The notes under the pieces: model-generated
What the model was told of the DNA's origin: nothing
What the model saw: the letters and a program-made list of their open reading frames with translations, nothing else
The model's database searches: none
Source of the DNA: Mycolicibacterium vulneris
GTDB lineage: Bacteria; Actinomycetota; Actinomycetes; Mycobacteriales; Mycobacteriaceae
Assembly (NCBI RefSeq): GCF_002104765.1
Contig: NZ_NCXM01000001.1
Span: 356,995 to 420,994, forward strand
DNA length: 64,000 nt
Direction: 5' to 3'
Shown here: piece by piece, positions 52,528 to 62,166 of the stretch
How positions within the stretch are numbered: position 1 is the first letter of the stretch
How the letters are laid out: each line of letters starts with the position of its first letter
Position numbers and translations under genes: made by a program

Positions 52528-53931
52528 GTGAAGCTGAACGCACGGAACCTGGCCGGCCTCGAGATCCCGGTCCCAACGTATGACCGCGGCCAAATCGGCA
52601 TCGGCATAGCACATTTCGGTGTCGGTGGTTTCCACCGTTCCCACCAGGCCATGTACATCGACCGGCTGCTCAGCGACGGGCTCGCCCGCGACTTCGGGAT
52701 CTGCGGAATCGGTGTGCTGCCGAACGATGAGCGCATGCGCGACGCGCTGCGCGGCCAGGACCACCTGTACACGCTGATCCTCGAACACCCCGACGGCACC
52801 CGTCAGCCGCGAGTCATCGGCTCCATCGTCGACTACCGTTACGCGCCTGACGATCCCGAATCCGTGATCGAGCTGCTGGCCGATCCGGCCACCCGGATCA
52901 TCTCGCTCACCATCACCGAGGGCGGTTATCAGCCACCGCTGAGCGCGGTGTTCGGTTTGGTGGCCGAGGCGTGCGACCGACGACGCGAGCGCGACCTGGC
53001 CTCCCCCACGATCGTCTCCTGCGACAACATCGCCGGGAACGGAGACGTGGCACGACGCGTCTTCACGTCGTACGCCGAGCGAATCAATCCCGAACTCGCG
53101 CAATGGATGCGCGCAAGGACCACCTTCCCCAATTCAATGGTTGACCGGATCACACCGGTGACCACGCCCGACGTGCTGACGCGGCTGGACTCCGAATTCG
53201 GGGTGGCCGACGCGTGGCCCGTAATCGCGGAACCCTTCGCCATGTGGGTGGTCGAGGACGACTTCGCCGACGGGCGACCGCCGCTGGACCAAGCCGGGGT
53301 GCAACTCGTCGACGACGTGGCGCCCTACGAGGCGATGAAGTTGCGGTTGCTCAACGCCGGGCATCAGGGCCTATGCTATTTCGCCTACCTCTGCGGGTAC
53401 CGGCTGGTGCACGACGCCGCCCGGGATCCGTTGATCGCCGAATTCCTTGCCCGCTATATGGATTCGGAGGCCACACCGACGCTGGAGCGCGTCCCGGGGC
53501 TGGACGAATTCCGGGGCGGGTTGCTGCCGCGCTTCGCCAACGCCTACATCCGCGACACCGTGGCCAGGCTGTGCGCCGAATCCTCGGACCGCATCCCGAA
53601 GTGGTTGTTGCCCGTGGTGCGCGACAATCTGCGCTCCGGCGGCCCGGTGCAACTGTCCGCTGCGATCGTCGCGAGCTGGGCACGCTACGCCGAGGGCGTC
53701 GACGAAGAGGGCCAACCGATCGAGGTGGTGGACCGGCTCGCCGACACCCTGGTCCCGATCGCCCGCTCGCAACGCGGCGACCCGGTGGCATTCCTGGCCA
53801 ACCGTTCCGTATTCGGCGACCTCGTCGGCCACGAGCGTTTCCGCGAGGCCTACCTGTGGGCGCTTGACTCGCTGCACCGAAACGGCGCGCGCGCCACGCT
53901 GCGGGCGCTGCTCGGGGCCGACCGACGATGA
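52528..53931 (+). CDS. Mannitol/arabitol-type polyol dehydrogenase
   Basis: A 467-residue member of the long-chain mannitol dehydrogenase family, which oxidises polyols such as mannitol or D-arabitol to the 2-ketose with NAD. The N-terminal NAD fold begins [21 protein letters not shown], and the C-terminal domain carries the catalytic Lys motif [21 protein letters not shown], with K, N and H in the family positions, and [18 protein letters not shown]. It starts at the GTG at 52528 and overlaps xylulokinase by four bases. The pairing suggests D-arabitol or another pentitol to D-xylulose, then phosphorylation; mannitol to fructose is also possible. No transporter gene is adjacent. Confidence 0.9.
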   Translation: MKLNARNLAGLEIPVPTYDRGQIGIGIAHFGVGGFHRSHQAMYIDRLLSDGLARDFGICGIGVLPNDERMRDALRGQDHLYTLILEHPDGTRQPRVIGSIVDYRYAPDDPESVIELLADPATRIISLTITEGGYQPPLSAVFGLVAEACDRRRERDLASPTIVSCDNIAGNGDVARRVFTSYAERINPELAQWMRARTTFPNSMVDRITPVTTPDVLTRLDSEFGVADAWPVIAEPFAMWVVEDDFADGRPPLDQAGVQLVDDVAPYEAMKLRLLNAGHQGLCYFAYLCGYRLVHDAARDPLIAEFLARYMDSEATPTLERVPGLDEFRGGLLPRFANAYIRDTVARLCAESSDRIPKWLLPVVRDNLRSGGPVQLSAAIVASWARYAEGVDEEGQPIEVVDRLADTLVPIARSQRGDPVAFLANRSVFGDLVGHERFREAYLWALDSLHRNGARATLRALLGADRR

Positions 53932-55370
53932 CCCTGGTCGCCGGCATCGACTCGTCGACGCAGTCCTGCAAGGTGCTGGTGTGCGATGCCGCCACCGGCC
54001 GGGTGGTCCGCGAGGGACACGCCGGTCACCCGGCCGGCACCGAAATCGACCCGGCGGCATGGGAAACCGCCGCTCGAGAAGCGATCGCGAAGGCGGGCGG
54101 CCTGGACGGTGTCGACGCGATCGCCGTCGGCGCACAGCAGCACGGCATGGTGTGCCTGGACGGGTCCGGTCGGGTGGTGCGCCCCGCGCTGCTGTGGAAC
54201 GACGTGCGATCGGCCGACGCCGCACGCACACTCCTCGACGAGCTGGGTGGCGCGGAAGCCTGGGCGCGGGCCGTCGGCGTGGTGCCGGTGGCCGCGATCA
54301 CGGTGGCGAAATTGCGCTGGCTGGCCGACCACGAGCCACGGCAGGCCGACCGCACCGCCGCGGTTGGCCTGCCGCACGATTGGCTGACCTGGCGGCTGCG
54401 CGGCGAGACGGACATCGCGGCGCTGACCACCGACCGCAGCGACGCAAGCGGCACCGGCTACTACGACGCCGCGACGGGCGCCTACCGTGTCGATCTGCTG
54501 GAGCTGGCGCTGCGCGGCCGCCGCCCCCAACTGCCGACCGTGCTACACCCGTCGGGCCGAACTACCTGCGGGGCAACGGTATTCGGTGCGGGGCTCGGGG
54601 ACAACGCCGCCGCGGCGCTGGGTCTGGGCGCCGAGGAGGGCGACGTGATCGTCTCGATCGGAACCTCAGGGGTGGTGGCCGCCGTCACCGCGGATCCGGT
54701 CCGCGACGACGCGGGATTCGTCGCCGGATTCGCCGACGGCACCGGACGCTATCTCCCACTGGTGTGCACCCTCAACGGCGCGCCGGTGCTGGAGGCCGCC
54801 GCCGCGATGCTGCAAGTCAACCAACACGAGCTGTCCCGGCTCGCCCTGTCGGCACCGCCGGGCAGCGCGGGACTGGTGCTGGTTCCCTACCTGGAGGGGG
54901 AACGAACTCCCAACCGGCCCAAAGCAACCGGTGCACTGCACGGCCTGCGCGTCGCCAATGCGATCCCGGCCAACTTGGCCCGGGCCGCCGTGGAGGGACT
55001 GCTGTGCTCGCTCGCCGACGGTGTGGCGCACCTGGCCGCGCACGGTGTCGTCGCGCGGCGCATCCTGCTGGTCGGCGGCGGCGCGCAATCCCGGGCGCTG
55101 CGCGCGATAGCGCCGACGGTGTTCGGCATGCCGGTGCTGGCGCCCACGCCGGCGCAGTACGTCGCGCTGGGCGCGGCGCGGCAGGCGGCGTGGGCGTTGA
55201 GCGGATCGCCCCGACCGCCCGTGTGGAATCCACCGCCCACAGACGAATACACCGCCGACCCCGCACCCGAGGTGCAGGCGCACTACGCGCGGGTGCGCGA
55301 CCTCACCGAGGGGGTCACTGGTCGTCGGGAAGCGGACGAAACACCGAAAGGGCCCGGTATTTCACGCTGA
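53928..55370 (+). CDS. xylB: Xylulokinase
   Basis: A 480-residue FGGY-family sugar kinase that phosphorylates D-xylulose to feed the pentose phosphate pathway. Visible are the phosphate-binding start [15 protein letters not shown], the substrate segment [13 protein letters not shown] and ALLWNDVRS, the [10 protein letters not shown] block, the ATP-phosphate motif [11 protein letters not shown] and the adenosine motif [16 protein letters not shown]. The ATG overlaps the dehydrogenase stop (ATGA). Its last 56 bases overlap the 3' end of the PAP2-kinase gene on the other strand. With the dehydrogenase it forms a two-gene polyol pathway. Confidence 0.92.
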   Translation: MTLVAGIDSSTQSCKVLVCDAATGRVVREGHAGHPAGTEIDPAAWETAAREAIAKAGGLDGVDAIAVGAQQHGMVCLDGSGRVVRPALLWNDVRSADAARTLLDELGGAEAWARAVGVVPVAAITVAKLRWLADHEPRQADRTAAVGLPHDWLTWRLRGETDIAALTTDRSDASGTGYYDAATGAYRVDLLELALRGRRPQLPTVLHPSGRTTCGATVFGAGLGDNAAAALGLGAEEGDVIVSIGTSGVVAAVTADPVRDDAGFVAGFADGTGRYLPLVCTLNGAPVLEAAAAMLQVNQHELSRLALSAPPGSAGLVLVPYLEGERTPNRPKATGALHGLRVANAIPANLARAAVEGLLCSLADGVAHLAAHGVVARRILLVGGGAQSRALRAIAPTVFGMPVLAPTPAQYVALGAARQAAWALSGSPRPPVWNPPPTDEYTADPAPEVQAHYARVRDLTEGVTGRREADETPKGPGISR

Positions 55371-56814
55371 AGTTGGCCTTGTCGTATTCGTCGCCGACCT
55401 CGCCGTCACAGGCAACGACCGTGGGCCCGTCGACGGCGCTGAAGCTGAACTCCGGCACCTGCAACTCGTGGTAGAGCGGGCTGCGCTCCAGCCGGCCCAG
55501 GGCAAGCGCGGTCAGGATCCTGGTCCTGGCCCAGTGGCGGCCGGTCTCGAGGATGCGCACATCGATGAGGCCGTCGTCCATCCGGGTCCGGCGCGCCGGC
55601 GCGAACCCGGCCGGCAGGTACAGCGAATTGCCCAGGAAGAACAGCGATGTCAGCAGGGTCTTGTTGTCGTAACGGATACGCACCGGCTGGTCCTTGCGCA
55701 GCGTGTGCAGCATCGCGTAGAGACCGGCCAGCGGCTTGCCGATGCGCTTCTCCAGCTTTTCGCGCTGCTGCACGAAGGTCGGGTAGGCGCCGATGCTGGC
55801 GGTGTTGAGGACCATCTGAGAATCGTTGAGGCACACCAGGTCCACGCATGCCACGTGGCCGCGCCGGATCGCCTCGACCGTCTTGGCCACGGTGTCACAG
55901 CCGATGTCCTTGGCGAAGTGGTTGAACGTCCCGGCGGGAAACACCGCCAGCGGAAGCCCCGCGCCGATGGCCACCCCGGCGGCGGCCGCGACGGTGCCGT
56001 CACCGCCGCCCACCGCCAGCACCTCGGCGCGCTCGGCCGCGTTGCGCAGCACCTGCACCGGATCGTCGTCGGGGCCCAGTTCGCGGATGTCGACCTTTGG
56101 CAGCTCGGCGCGAACCTCGTCGACCACCCGGGCCCCGGTGCCGCTGCCCGACTCCGGGTTGATGACCAGGACCACGCCGGCGCCATCGGGCCGCTGCGGC
56201 GCTGCGACGCGCAGCGGTTCCGTTCGCGGAAGGGCGGTTTCGGCGATCGGCGGGACGAGCCGGCCGCCCAGCACGGCCAGGCCGGAGCCGATGCCGAACC
56301 CGGCGATGACGTCGCCGGGATAGTGCGCGCCCGTCGCCACCCGCGACAGACCCACCAGCCCGGCCAGCAGCGCCAGCCCGAAGCCCAGCGGCGGGTTCTC
56401 CAGCCCCACCCCGATAGCGAACGCGGCCGCGCTCGCGGAGTGTCCGGACGGCAGCGAGTTCGACGTCGGGCGCCGGCGGACCTGCCTGACCAAGGGCACC
56501 AGGTCGTAGCCGGGGCGCGGCCGCCGCCGGATCCGCTTGGCGACCTGGTTGGTGACCAGGCTGGTCGCGGCCAGCGTCACCAGCCCGCGGGTCGCGCCGC
56601 GCTGCGCGCTCTGCCTGCCGGTGGCGAACAGCGCCGCGCCGAGGCCCACCCACAGCTTGGAATGGTCGGCCGCCCGGGTCAGCGGCGGCATGAGCGTGTC
56701 CAGCAGCGGGGTGTCCGTTTCGGCGATGGCGTCGAACAGTTCCCGATCCAGCGTGCCCAGTCCCCGGGTGATCTGTTTGATGCCGCGCGCGCGTTGCCAA
56801 GGCCCCCTGTTCAT
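55315..56814 (-). CDS. PAP2 phosphatase-lipid kinase fusion
   Basis: A 499-residue two-domain membrane enzyme. The N-terminal half (about 35-195) is a PAP2 phosphatase with KRIRRRPRP, the catalytic His in LPSGHSASA and [13 protein letters not shown]. The C-terminal half (about 210-499) is a diacylglycerol/sphingosine-kinase-type domain with [13 protein letters not shown], the nucleotide motif [24 protein letters not shown] and a late CDGEVGDEY. The two activities, removing and adding phosphate on lipids, on one chain are a known actinobacterial arrangement; the substrate may be diacylglycerol, undecaprenol-phosphate or a phosphatidylinositol species. Several helices lie in the first half. Its 3' end overlaps xylB by 56 bases. 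Confidence 0.9.
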   Translation of the reverse strand: MNRGPWQRARGIKQITRGLGTLDRELFDAIAETDTPLLDTLMPPLTRAADHSKLWVGLGAALFATGRQSAQRGATRGLVTLAATSLVTNQVAKRIRRRPRPGYDLVPLVRQVRRRPTSNSLPSGHSASAAAFAIGVGLENPPLGFGLALLAGLVGLSRVATGAHYPGDVIAGFGIGSGLAVLGGRLVPPIAETALPRTEPLRVAAPQRPDGAGVVLVINPESGSGTGARVVDEVRAELPKVDIRELGPDDDPVQVLRNAAERAEVLAVGGGDGTVAAAAGVAIGAGLPLAVFPAGTFNHFAKDIGCDTVAKTVEAIRRGHVACVDLVCLNDSQMVLNTASIGAYPTFVQQREKLEKRIGKPLAGLYAMLHTLRKDQPVRIRYDNKTLLTSLFFLGNSLYLPAGFAPARRTRMDDGLIDVRILETGRHWARTRILTALALGRLERSPLYHELQVPEFSFSAVDGPTVVACDGEVGDEYDKANFSVKYRALSVFRPLPDDQ

Positions 56815-56842
56815 TCGCTACACCCTAAATTGGTCCGAAGAC

Positions 56843-57616
56843 ATGGACGCACAGGGCTATTGCTTGAGGTGGCGGGAGAACGCCGAACGCCGCGGCGTGG
56901 CCGCGCACGTCGTCGCCGAGATCGCCCGCCGGCACGACGTCACCGCCGCGCGCTTCGGGGTCCTCGACAAGATGGCCGAGTTCAACGACCCGCACGGCAA
57001 ATCGTTCTTCCTGATCCCGCCCTACGCCGACGGTGCGCGGGCCCGGGCCGCCGCCCTGGTGACCTACATCCTCAACGCGGGCACCGGCTACGGTAAGCCG
57101 GGCGGACGAACCACCGACTTTCCGGTCACCCCGTACGGCGCCGCCGAGATCACGCGAATCATGGCCCGCCAGAACGCGAACCGCTGGAGCTACACCCGCG
57201 ACGTCGCCTTCGTGCACCGCAACGGGGGGCGGCTGGTCACCACCCCCAACGGCATGCTCATGGGCCTGGGCGGCAATTGGGTCCAGCGGCTGTTCAGCCA
57301 GCGCGGCGGCACCACCTGGGGTGACCTCTTCATGGTCAACGCGGGCAGAGTCGCCGACCCCGGCGAGCAGCTTCGCCAGATCGTCTCGTCCGGACATGCC
57401 TGGTATCTCGATGCCGGCGGCACGCCCCGCGCGAGCCGCCTCGACCTGGACCGGGTGTTGCACCACGAAGAGCGCCACGCCGCGCAATGGGCAGCCCGGG
57501 GCTATTTGGGCATGCTCGCGGGCTACGGCCGGGAGTTGTTCCGTGAGTTGGTCTTTGGCGCGGTGAACAGGCTCGAAGAGGATGCGGGCCTGGCCGACGG
57601 AGGCTATAGGGCGTGA
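56843..57616 (+). CDS. Uncharacterised protein with HExxH motif
   Basis: A 257-residue protein I do not recognise. Its N-terminal third is helical with DPHGKSFFLIPPYADG, the middle has NANRWSYTRDVAFVHRNGGRL and a GLGGNWVQRLFSQRGGTTWGD segment, and the C-terminal part carries DRVLHHEERHAAQWAARGYL. HHEERH contains HEERH, a match to the zincin motif HExxH, in a helix; a metal-dependent hydrolase is therefore possible but unproven, since a third ligand cannot be assigned. No signal peptide is present. The ATG at 56843 is divergent from the lipid kinase by 28 bases; the 3' end overlaps the GAP gene by 13 bases. Confidence 0.65.
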   Translation: MDAQGYCLRWRENAERRGVAAHVVAEIARRHDVTAARFGVLDKMAEFNDPHGKSFFLIPPYADGARARAAALVTYILNAGTGYGKPGGRTTDFPVTPYGAAEITRIMARQNANRWSYTRDVAFVHRNGGRLVTTPNGMLMGLGGNWVQRLFSQRGGTTWGDLFMVNAGRVADPGEQLRQIVSSGHAWYLDAGGTPRASRLDLDRVLHHEERHAAQWAARGYLGMLAGYGRELFRELVFGAVNRLEEDAGLADGGYRA

Positions 57617-58275
57617 ATCCCGTGGTAGAGCACCATCGCACCGATCACGACGAAGACCGCCGCGAGTAGGGCGCCGTTGTTGCGGTCCATCCAGTCCTTG
57701 AGCCGGGACAGGGTGTCGTCGAGGCGGCTGCCGGCCGCCACGTACGCCAATATCGGGATCGCCACGCTGGAGGCGGCGATGGCCACGAAGAACGCGGCCG
57801 CCAGCCAGTCACCGGCGAGGCCGAGCCCGCTGGTGCCGATGCCCAGTCCCGCGGGGACGCAGATGAGCGCCACATCCGGGCGCACCACGGCCAGCACGGC
57901 CCCGGTGATTCCCGCCCGCGCCGGGGTGATGCTTTCGAACGAGCGCATCCAGGCCGGGGATTCGGCCTGGACGTGGCGGTTGAGCCAGCGGTAGATGCCG
58001 TACACGATCAGCGCCGATCCCAGCACCACGCGCAGCCACGACGACCACCGCGGGGGCGCCTTGTCCAAGCCGCCCAGCAGGCCGGAGGCCGCGACGGCGA
58101 TGGCCGTCAGCGCGGCCAGGCTCAGCACCCAGCCGAGCAGAAACACGAGGCTGCTCGGCCGCGGCCGCGGGGCCTGTAGCACCAGCACCGCCGGAATGAC
58201 GGTGAGCGGTGAGAGGGAGATGACCAATCCAAGCGGAACGAGCCCGGTCAGCACCGTCCCCCAGCTTCCTGCCAT
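57604..58275 (-). CDS. GAP-family membrane protein 1
   Basis: A 223-residue protein with about six helices, of the GAP/Sap family (LysE-like fold). In mycobacteria Gap and Sap proteins help move glycopeptidolipid or sulpholipid across the membrane. Typical are the start helix VPLGLVISLSPLTVIPAVLVL with its APRPRPSSLVFLLGW loop, RWLNRHVQAESPAWM, a central TPARAGITGAVLAVVRPDVAL and the last two helices with AYVAAGSRLDDTL between. The ATG at 58275 has GGAAGG nine bases upstream and is preferred to the ATG at 58284. The next gene upstream is a paralogue. Confidence 0.82.
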   Translation of the reverse strand: MAGSWGTVLTGLVPLGLVISLSPLTVIPAVLVLQAPRPRPSSLVFLLGWVLSLAALTAIAVAASGLLGGLDKAPPRWSSWLRVVLGSALIVYGIYRWLNRHVQAESPAWMRSFESITPARAGITGAVLAVVRPDVALICVPAGLGIGTSGLGLAGDWLAAAFFVAIAASSVAIPILAYVAAGSRLDDTLSRLKDWMDRNNGALLAAVFVVIGAMVLYHGIHAL

Positions 58276-58330
58276 GGGCGGCATCCTTCCATTGCCCCGG
58301 GCGATGCGACGCCGAACGCGCCGAACCGGC

Positions 58331-59014
58331 TCAGGCCAGCGTGCGAATCCCGTTGTAGAGCACTATCACCCCGATCAAAAACAGGATGACGGCCATCATC
58401 GCGTCGTGGTTCGCCTCCATCCAGGCCCTGAGACGTTCCAGGGCATCGTCGAGGCGGTCCCCGGCGCCGACGTAGCCCAAGATCGGGATGGCGACCGTCG
58501 ACGCGGCGAGCACGACGAAGATCGCGGCCGCGACCACCTGAGCGCCGGCGCTCAGGCTGCTGTTACCGACGGCCAGGCCGGCGGTCGCGCACAGGATCAG
58601 CACCTCGGGCCGCACCGGCACCAGCACCGCCCCCATCACCCCGGCGCGCACCGGCGAGAGGGTGGAGAACGAACGCATCCAGCGCGGCATGCCGCGCTGG
58701 CGATGCCGGGTGAACCAGTGGTAGGCCGCCAGCGCGATCAGCGCCACGCCGAACGCGAGCCGCACCCAGGCCGCCCATTTCGGCGGGGTCGCGTGGAAGT
58801 CACTGAGCGCCTCCGAGCCGCTGACAAACACGGCGGTGAGGGCGACCAGGCCAAGCAGCCAGCCCCCCAGGAAGGCGAGGCTGGCCGGGCGCGGACGCGG
58901 CGCGTGCAGCACCAGCACGGCGGGGATGACCGTGATGGGTGACAGCGCGATGACCGCCGCCAACGCGATGAGTTTGCTCAGCACCGAGGCCCAACTTGCG
59001 TCCACGGGCAGCAA
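58331..59014 (-). CDS. GAP-family membrane protein 2
   Basis: A 227-residue paralogue of the preceding gene, in tandem with 55 bases between. Shared features are LSPITVIPAVLVLHAPRPRP at the first helix, WFTRHRQRGMPRWMRSF, TLSPVRAGVMGAVLVPVRPE and GAGDRLDDALERLRAWM. Six helices are visible. The pair may work as a heteromer for lipid export, as inferred for Gap-type proteins. The start is unclear: a TTG at 59014 and a GTG at 59005 both fit, and neither has a clear ribosome site. Confidence 0.8.
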   Translation of the reverse strand: MLPVDASWASVLSKLIALAAVIALSPITVIPAVLVLHAPRPRPASLAFLGGWLLGLVALTAVFVSGSEALSDFHATPPKWAAWVRLAFGVALIALAAYHWFTRHRQRGMPRWMRSFSTLSPVRAGVMGAVLVPVRPEVLILCATAGLAVGNSSLSAGAQVVAAAIFVVLAASTVAIPILGYVGAGDRLDDALERLRAWMEANHDAMMAVILFLIGVIVLYNGIRTLA

Positions 59015-59058
59015 TCATCGCATTGGCGTGACGCTCACGCAGCGGTTGATTACACCGG

Positions 59059-59364
59059 TCAGCCTTTGCGGCGCAGCGTCCAGGCAGGCACCCAATGCGT
59101 CACGGTCCTGCGCTTGGAGCCATACGCGACGGGATAGGTCACCAGCCCCCACCAGTCGCCCTGCTCGCACAGGGCCCAGCAGCTCAGCCACCCCTCGACG
59201 ACCTTGTGCAGTTGCAGACCGTTGGGCTGATACCGCCCCGAGCGGTGCGGCTCGCGCGGGAAGACCACCGTCAGGTCGACCAGCACCGCCACCGCCGGAC
59301 GCACCACCCGAAACGGGCTGCGGACCGGCTGGCCGTTGTACCCGATCGACGCGAGCGGACCCAT
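59059..59364 (-). CDS. Small conserved-type hypothetical protein
   Basis: A 101-residue protein starting MGPLASIGYNGQPV. It has a hydrophobic stretch (VVRPAVAVLVDLTVVFP), a Trp-rich segment (VEGWLSCWALCEQGDWWGLV) and a basic end (YGSKRRTVTHWVPAWTLRRKG). Two Cys lie in the Trp-rich part. I do not recognise the family. The frame extends far upstream opposite the glycosyltransferase gene, but only the part from the ATG at 59364 has protein-like composition. It lies 44 bases beyond the start of GAP protein 2 on the same strand and may belong to that transcript. Confidence 0.6.
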   Translation of the reverse strand: MGPLASIGYNGQPVRSPFRVVRPAVAVLVDLTVVFPREPHRSGRYQPNGLQLHKVVEGWLSCWALCEQGDWWGLVTYPVAYGSKRRTVTHWVPAWTLRRKG

Positions 59365-59475
59365 TGATCGATCATACGTTCGAATGGACACCGGGTTGAG
59401 CCCCCTGAGCGGCCCGGTTCGCTTCTGGCAACATAGCGGTGTGTTCAGCCAAACCGCGACGTCCCGGGCGGTTCG

Positions 59476-61038
59476 GTGAGCATCGGAACCACCGAGGCAG
59501 CACGGCGTCGCCGCGGTGTGCTCGGCGGTCGCCGACCGGCGGTACCGGCCGCGCTTGACCCGGCGATCGTCGCGATCGTGGCCGCCGCGGTGAGCATGGC
59601 CGGCTCCGCCCGGCCCTCCTTCTGGTACGACGAGGCCGCGACCATCTCGGCCGCCTACAGCCGCTCCCTGGCCCAGATGTGGCACATGCTGGGCAACGTC
59701 GACGCCGTCCACGGCTTGTATTACCTGCTCATGCACGGCTGGTTCCAGGTTTTCCCGCCCACCGAGTTCTGGTCGCGCGCGCCCAGCGCCCTGGCGGTGG
59801 GGGGCGCCGCCGCCGGCGTCGTCGTGCTGGGCAAGCAGTTCTCGTCCCGCACTGTCGCGGTGGCCTCCGGAGCGTTCTGCGCGATCCTGCCGCGAGCCAC
59901 GTGGGCGGGCATCGAGGCCCGCCCCTATGCCATGTCGATGATGGCCGCCGTGTGGCTGACCGCCCTGCTGGTTTATGCCGCGCGCCGTGATACCGGTTGG
60001 CTGTGGCTGTTCTTTGCCGTCGCGCTGGCCTGCTCGACCGTGCTGGACGCCTACCTGGCGCTGCTGCTGGCGGCGTACGCCGTGTTCATCGGCGTCTTCC
60101 ACCGGAGCCGAACGGCGTTGCTGGGCTTCGTGATTGCGTCGGCCGTGGCCGTCGGCGCGCTGATGCCGTTTTTGATGACGGTCGCCGGGCAGGCACACCA
60201 GATCAGCTGGGTCGCACCCATCGGCCACCGCACCATCGAAGACGTGCTGATGCAGCAGTATTTCGAACGATGCCCGCCGTTCGCCGTGCTGTCGGCGCTG
60301 CTGATCGGTGCGGCAATCGTGTTGTGGCTCAGCGGGTCCGCGCGTCTGGCGGATTCGCAGCGCCAGCTGTTGGTGCTCGCGACGGGGTGGCTCGCGGCGC
60401 CGACGGCCGCGATCGTGACGTATTCGGCGCTGGTTCATCCGATCTACACGCCGCGCTACCTGTGTTTCACCGTGCCGGCGCTGGCGCTGATCCTGGGCGT
60501 CTGCGGTGGCGCGGTGGCCGCCAAACCGTGGGTGATGACGGCGATCGTCGGCCTCTTCGCCGTGGCCGCCGCGCCCAATTACGTTCGGGTGCAACGCAAC
60601 CCGTATGCCAAGTACGGCATGGACTACAGTCAGGTCGCCGACCTGATCACCGCGAAGGCCGCGCCGGGCGATTGCCTACTGGTGAACGACACGGTGACGT
60701 TCATGCCGGCGCCCATGCGCCCACTGCTGGCGGCGCGCCCGGATGCCTATCGCAAGCTGATCGATCTCACGCTGTGGCAGAAGGCGACCGACCGCAACGA
60801 CGTGTTCGACACCAATCTCATCCCCGAGGTGGTGGCCCGGCCGCTGAGCCAGTGCGGCGTCGTCTGGATCATCACCCAGGCCGACCCGTCCCAGCCGGCG
60901 CACGAGCAGGGTCCGGCGCTGCCGCCCGGCCCGGTCTACTGGGCGAGCACCGCCTTCGCGGTGCCGCACGACCTGGGCTTCCGGCTGGTGGAGCGCTGGC
61001 AGTTCAACCTGGTGCAGGTGCTCAAAGCGGAGCGATAG
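59476..61038 (+). CDS. GT-C type membrane glycosyltransferase (mannosyltransferase-like)
   Basis: A 520-residue polytopic protein with about ten helices. After a basic N-terminus and a first helix comes the loop SARPSFWYDEAATISAAYSR; the Asp-Glu pair is the GT-C catalytic motif of enzymes that use polyprenyl-phosphate sugars. VHGLYYLLMHGWFQVF and FWSRAPSALAVGGA are the next family elements, as in the PMT/ArnT-like group. The C-terminal 130 residues are an outer domain. Mycobacterial relatives add mannose or arabinose to lipoarabinomannan, arabinogalactan or phosphatidylinositol mannosides; the acceptor here is unknown. Start is the GTG at 59476. Its stop is directly adjacent to the stop of the GH16 gene. 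Confidence 0.85.
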   Translation: MSIGTTEAARRRRGVLGGRRPAVPAALDPAIVAIVAAAVSMAGSARPSFWYDEAATISAAYSRSLAQMWHMLGNVDAVHGLYYLLMHGWFQVFPPTEFWSRAPSALAVGGAAAGVVVLGKQFSSRTVAVASGAFCAILPRATWAGIEARPYAMSMMAAVWLTALLVYAARRDTGWLWLFFAVALACSTVLDAYLALLLAAYAVFIGVFHRSRTALLGFVIASAVAVGALMPFLMTVAGQAHQISWVAPIGHRTIEDVLMQQYFERCPPFAVLSALLIGAAIVLWLSGSARLADSQRQLLVLATGWLAAPTAAIVTYSALVHPIYTPRYLCFTVPALALILGVCGGAVAAKPWVMTAIVGLFAVAAAPNYVRVQRNPYAKYGMDYSQVADLITAKAAPGDCLLVNDTVTFMPAPMRPLLAARPDAYRKLIDLTLWQKATDRNDVFDTNLIPEVVARPLSQCGVVWIITQADPSQPAHEQGPALPPGPVYWASTAFAVPHDLGFRLVERWQFNLVQVLKAER

Positions 61039-61860
61039 TCACCAGATGTGGATCCAGTCGACGAGCATGTCCGCCGGGTAGGTCGCCGCCGCGGGATCGC
61101 CGGCCCCGACCCCACCGACCGCCAGGGTGAACATGGGCGTCATCCAGTAGCCGGGATTGTTGAACGGCCAGCGGAAGTCGTCAGGTGCGCCGCCGTGGAC
61201 GTGGATGGGTTTGTTCGGAACGCTGAAGTACTGCGCCCCGTCTCGGGCGAATTCAAATCCTTCCTCGCCCCAATGCATTCGCCAGGTGTGCCAGTTGCCG
61301 TCGACCATGCCGGGAATGGACTTGCCTTCCCACGTCTTGCCGTTGGACGCGGCGTGCACCGTCGTTCCCGGAGGCCACGAGCCATTGCCGTACCACTCGA
61401 AAACGTCAACCTCGCCGTCTGGCAGCGGATCCTCGTTGACACCCCAGAACGCGGACCAGAGGCCCGGGTCCAAACAATTCAGCTTTATCCGCGCTTCCCA
61501 GGTCTGGTTGATCATGCTGCGGAAGTTGCCCCGCAGCTTGGCGCCGTAGTAGGTGTCCCCTTCCCGGGTGGCGCGCAAGACCAGGTTGGAATTGCCGTCC
61601 TGGAACACATTTCGGCGGTCGTCGCGGTATATCCCCGCGACCGGCGGGAACACGTCGTCCTGCCAGGTCTGGACGGTCCATTTCCCCGGATCGGGAGCCG
61701 AACCCGCCGGGCCGTCGAACTCGTCGGCGAAGATGAAAGGCCCGCCCCCGACTGACGGCGGCGCTTCGGGCGCCGACGGGGTGGCCCAGGCACCCGGCAA
61801 GCGCATCGCAGCCCCGATCATGCCGAGGCCCGACATCAACATCATGCTGCGACGATCCAT
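61039..61860 (-). CDS. Exported GH16 beta-1,3-glucanase-like enzyme (Rv0315 type)
   Basis: A 273-residue secreted glycosidase. The start MDRRSMMLMSGLGMIGA looks like a Tat-type signal with paired Arg. The mature part is a GH16 jelly roll: FADEFDGPAG at the beginning, NLVLRATREGDTYYGAKLRG, and the catalytic E-x-D-x-x-E in DGEVDVFEWYG, with WHTWRMHWGEEGFEF and LVDWIHIW further on. It cleaves beta-1,3-glucan or a related polysaccharide. M. tuberculosis Rv0315 is an exported antigen of this family at the comparable position beyond tRNA-Gly. The 30 kb between the tRNA and this gene is much longer than in M. tuberculosis, from memory. Confidence 0.92.
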   Translation of the reverse strand: MDRRSMMLMSGLGMIGAAMRLPGAWATPSAPEAPPSVGGGPFIFADEFDGPAGSAPDPGKWTVQTWQDDVFPPVAGIYRDDRRNVFQDGNSNLVLRATREGDTYYGAKLRGNFRSMINQTWEARIKLNCLDPGLWSAFWGVNEDPLPDGEVDVFEWYGNGSWPPGTTVHAASNGKTWEGKSIPGMVDGNWHTWRMHWGEEGFEFARDGAQYFSVPNKPIHVHGGAPDDFRWPFNNPGYWMTPMFTLAVGGVGAGDPAAATYPADMLVDWIHIW

Positions 61861-62166
61861 CTAAACCACCAATCGTTCAAAGCCGACTCGTCAAGCCCGG
61901 CGAATTCTCCCCAGGCAACTCTCGCAAACGGTGTTATGAAACCACGCGGTGGGGTGGCCCGCATCCCGCTGTCGCGATCCGCGCGCGGCGTTCCCGGAAG
62001 CGACCCGCGTACCGGTCCGTCGCCGCCATCCCCCTGGCATAAGCAAGCGACGATAGCAGCCGAGGGCCCCGCTTCCTGGGATTTCCCGCGGCAAGCATCA
62101 ACCACGTTGACATTCCCCGCGCCACTGGTATCAAGGAGGTTGATGGTTTAAGAAAGGAAAACAACC
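61861..62166. other. Divergent intergenic region, GH16 and Gly/Phe-rich protein genes
   Basis: 306 bases between divergent genes. No protein-like frame is seen. The right-hand end has a good sigma-A-type promoter (62107-62134) and AAGGAGG at 62133-62139. A two-codon ATG GTT TAA lies between it and the next gene. Confidence 0.6.
62107..62134 (+). promoter_or_regulatory. Candidate sigma-A promoter of the Gly/Phe-rich protein gene
   Basis: TTGACA at 62107-62112 and TATCAA at 62129-62134 with a 16-base spacer, near the standard -35 and -10 boxes. It gives a leader of about 25 bases before the ATG at 62167, with AAAGGAAAA as ribosome site. Confidence 0.6.

Noticed and set aside
59059..60594. A long minus-strand frame opposite the GT-C glycosyltransferase
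   Set aside because: Its translation is Arg/Gly/His-rich and shadows the real gene; only the part from the ATG at 59364 reads like a protein.
62143..62155. A two-codon leader ORF (ATG GTT TAA) after AAGGAGG
   Set aside because: The ribosome site is only three bases from the ATG, too close for efficient initiation; probably chance.
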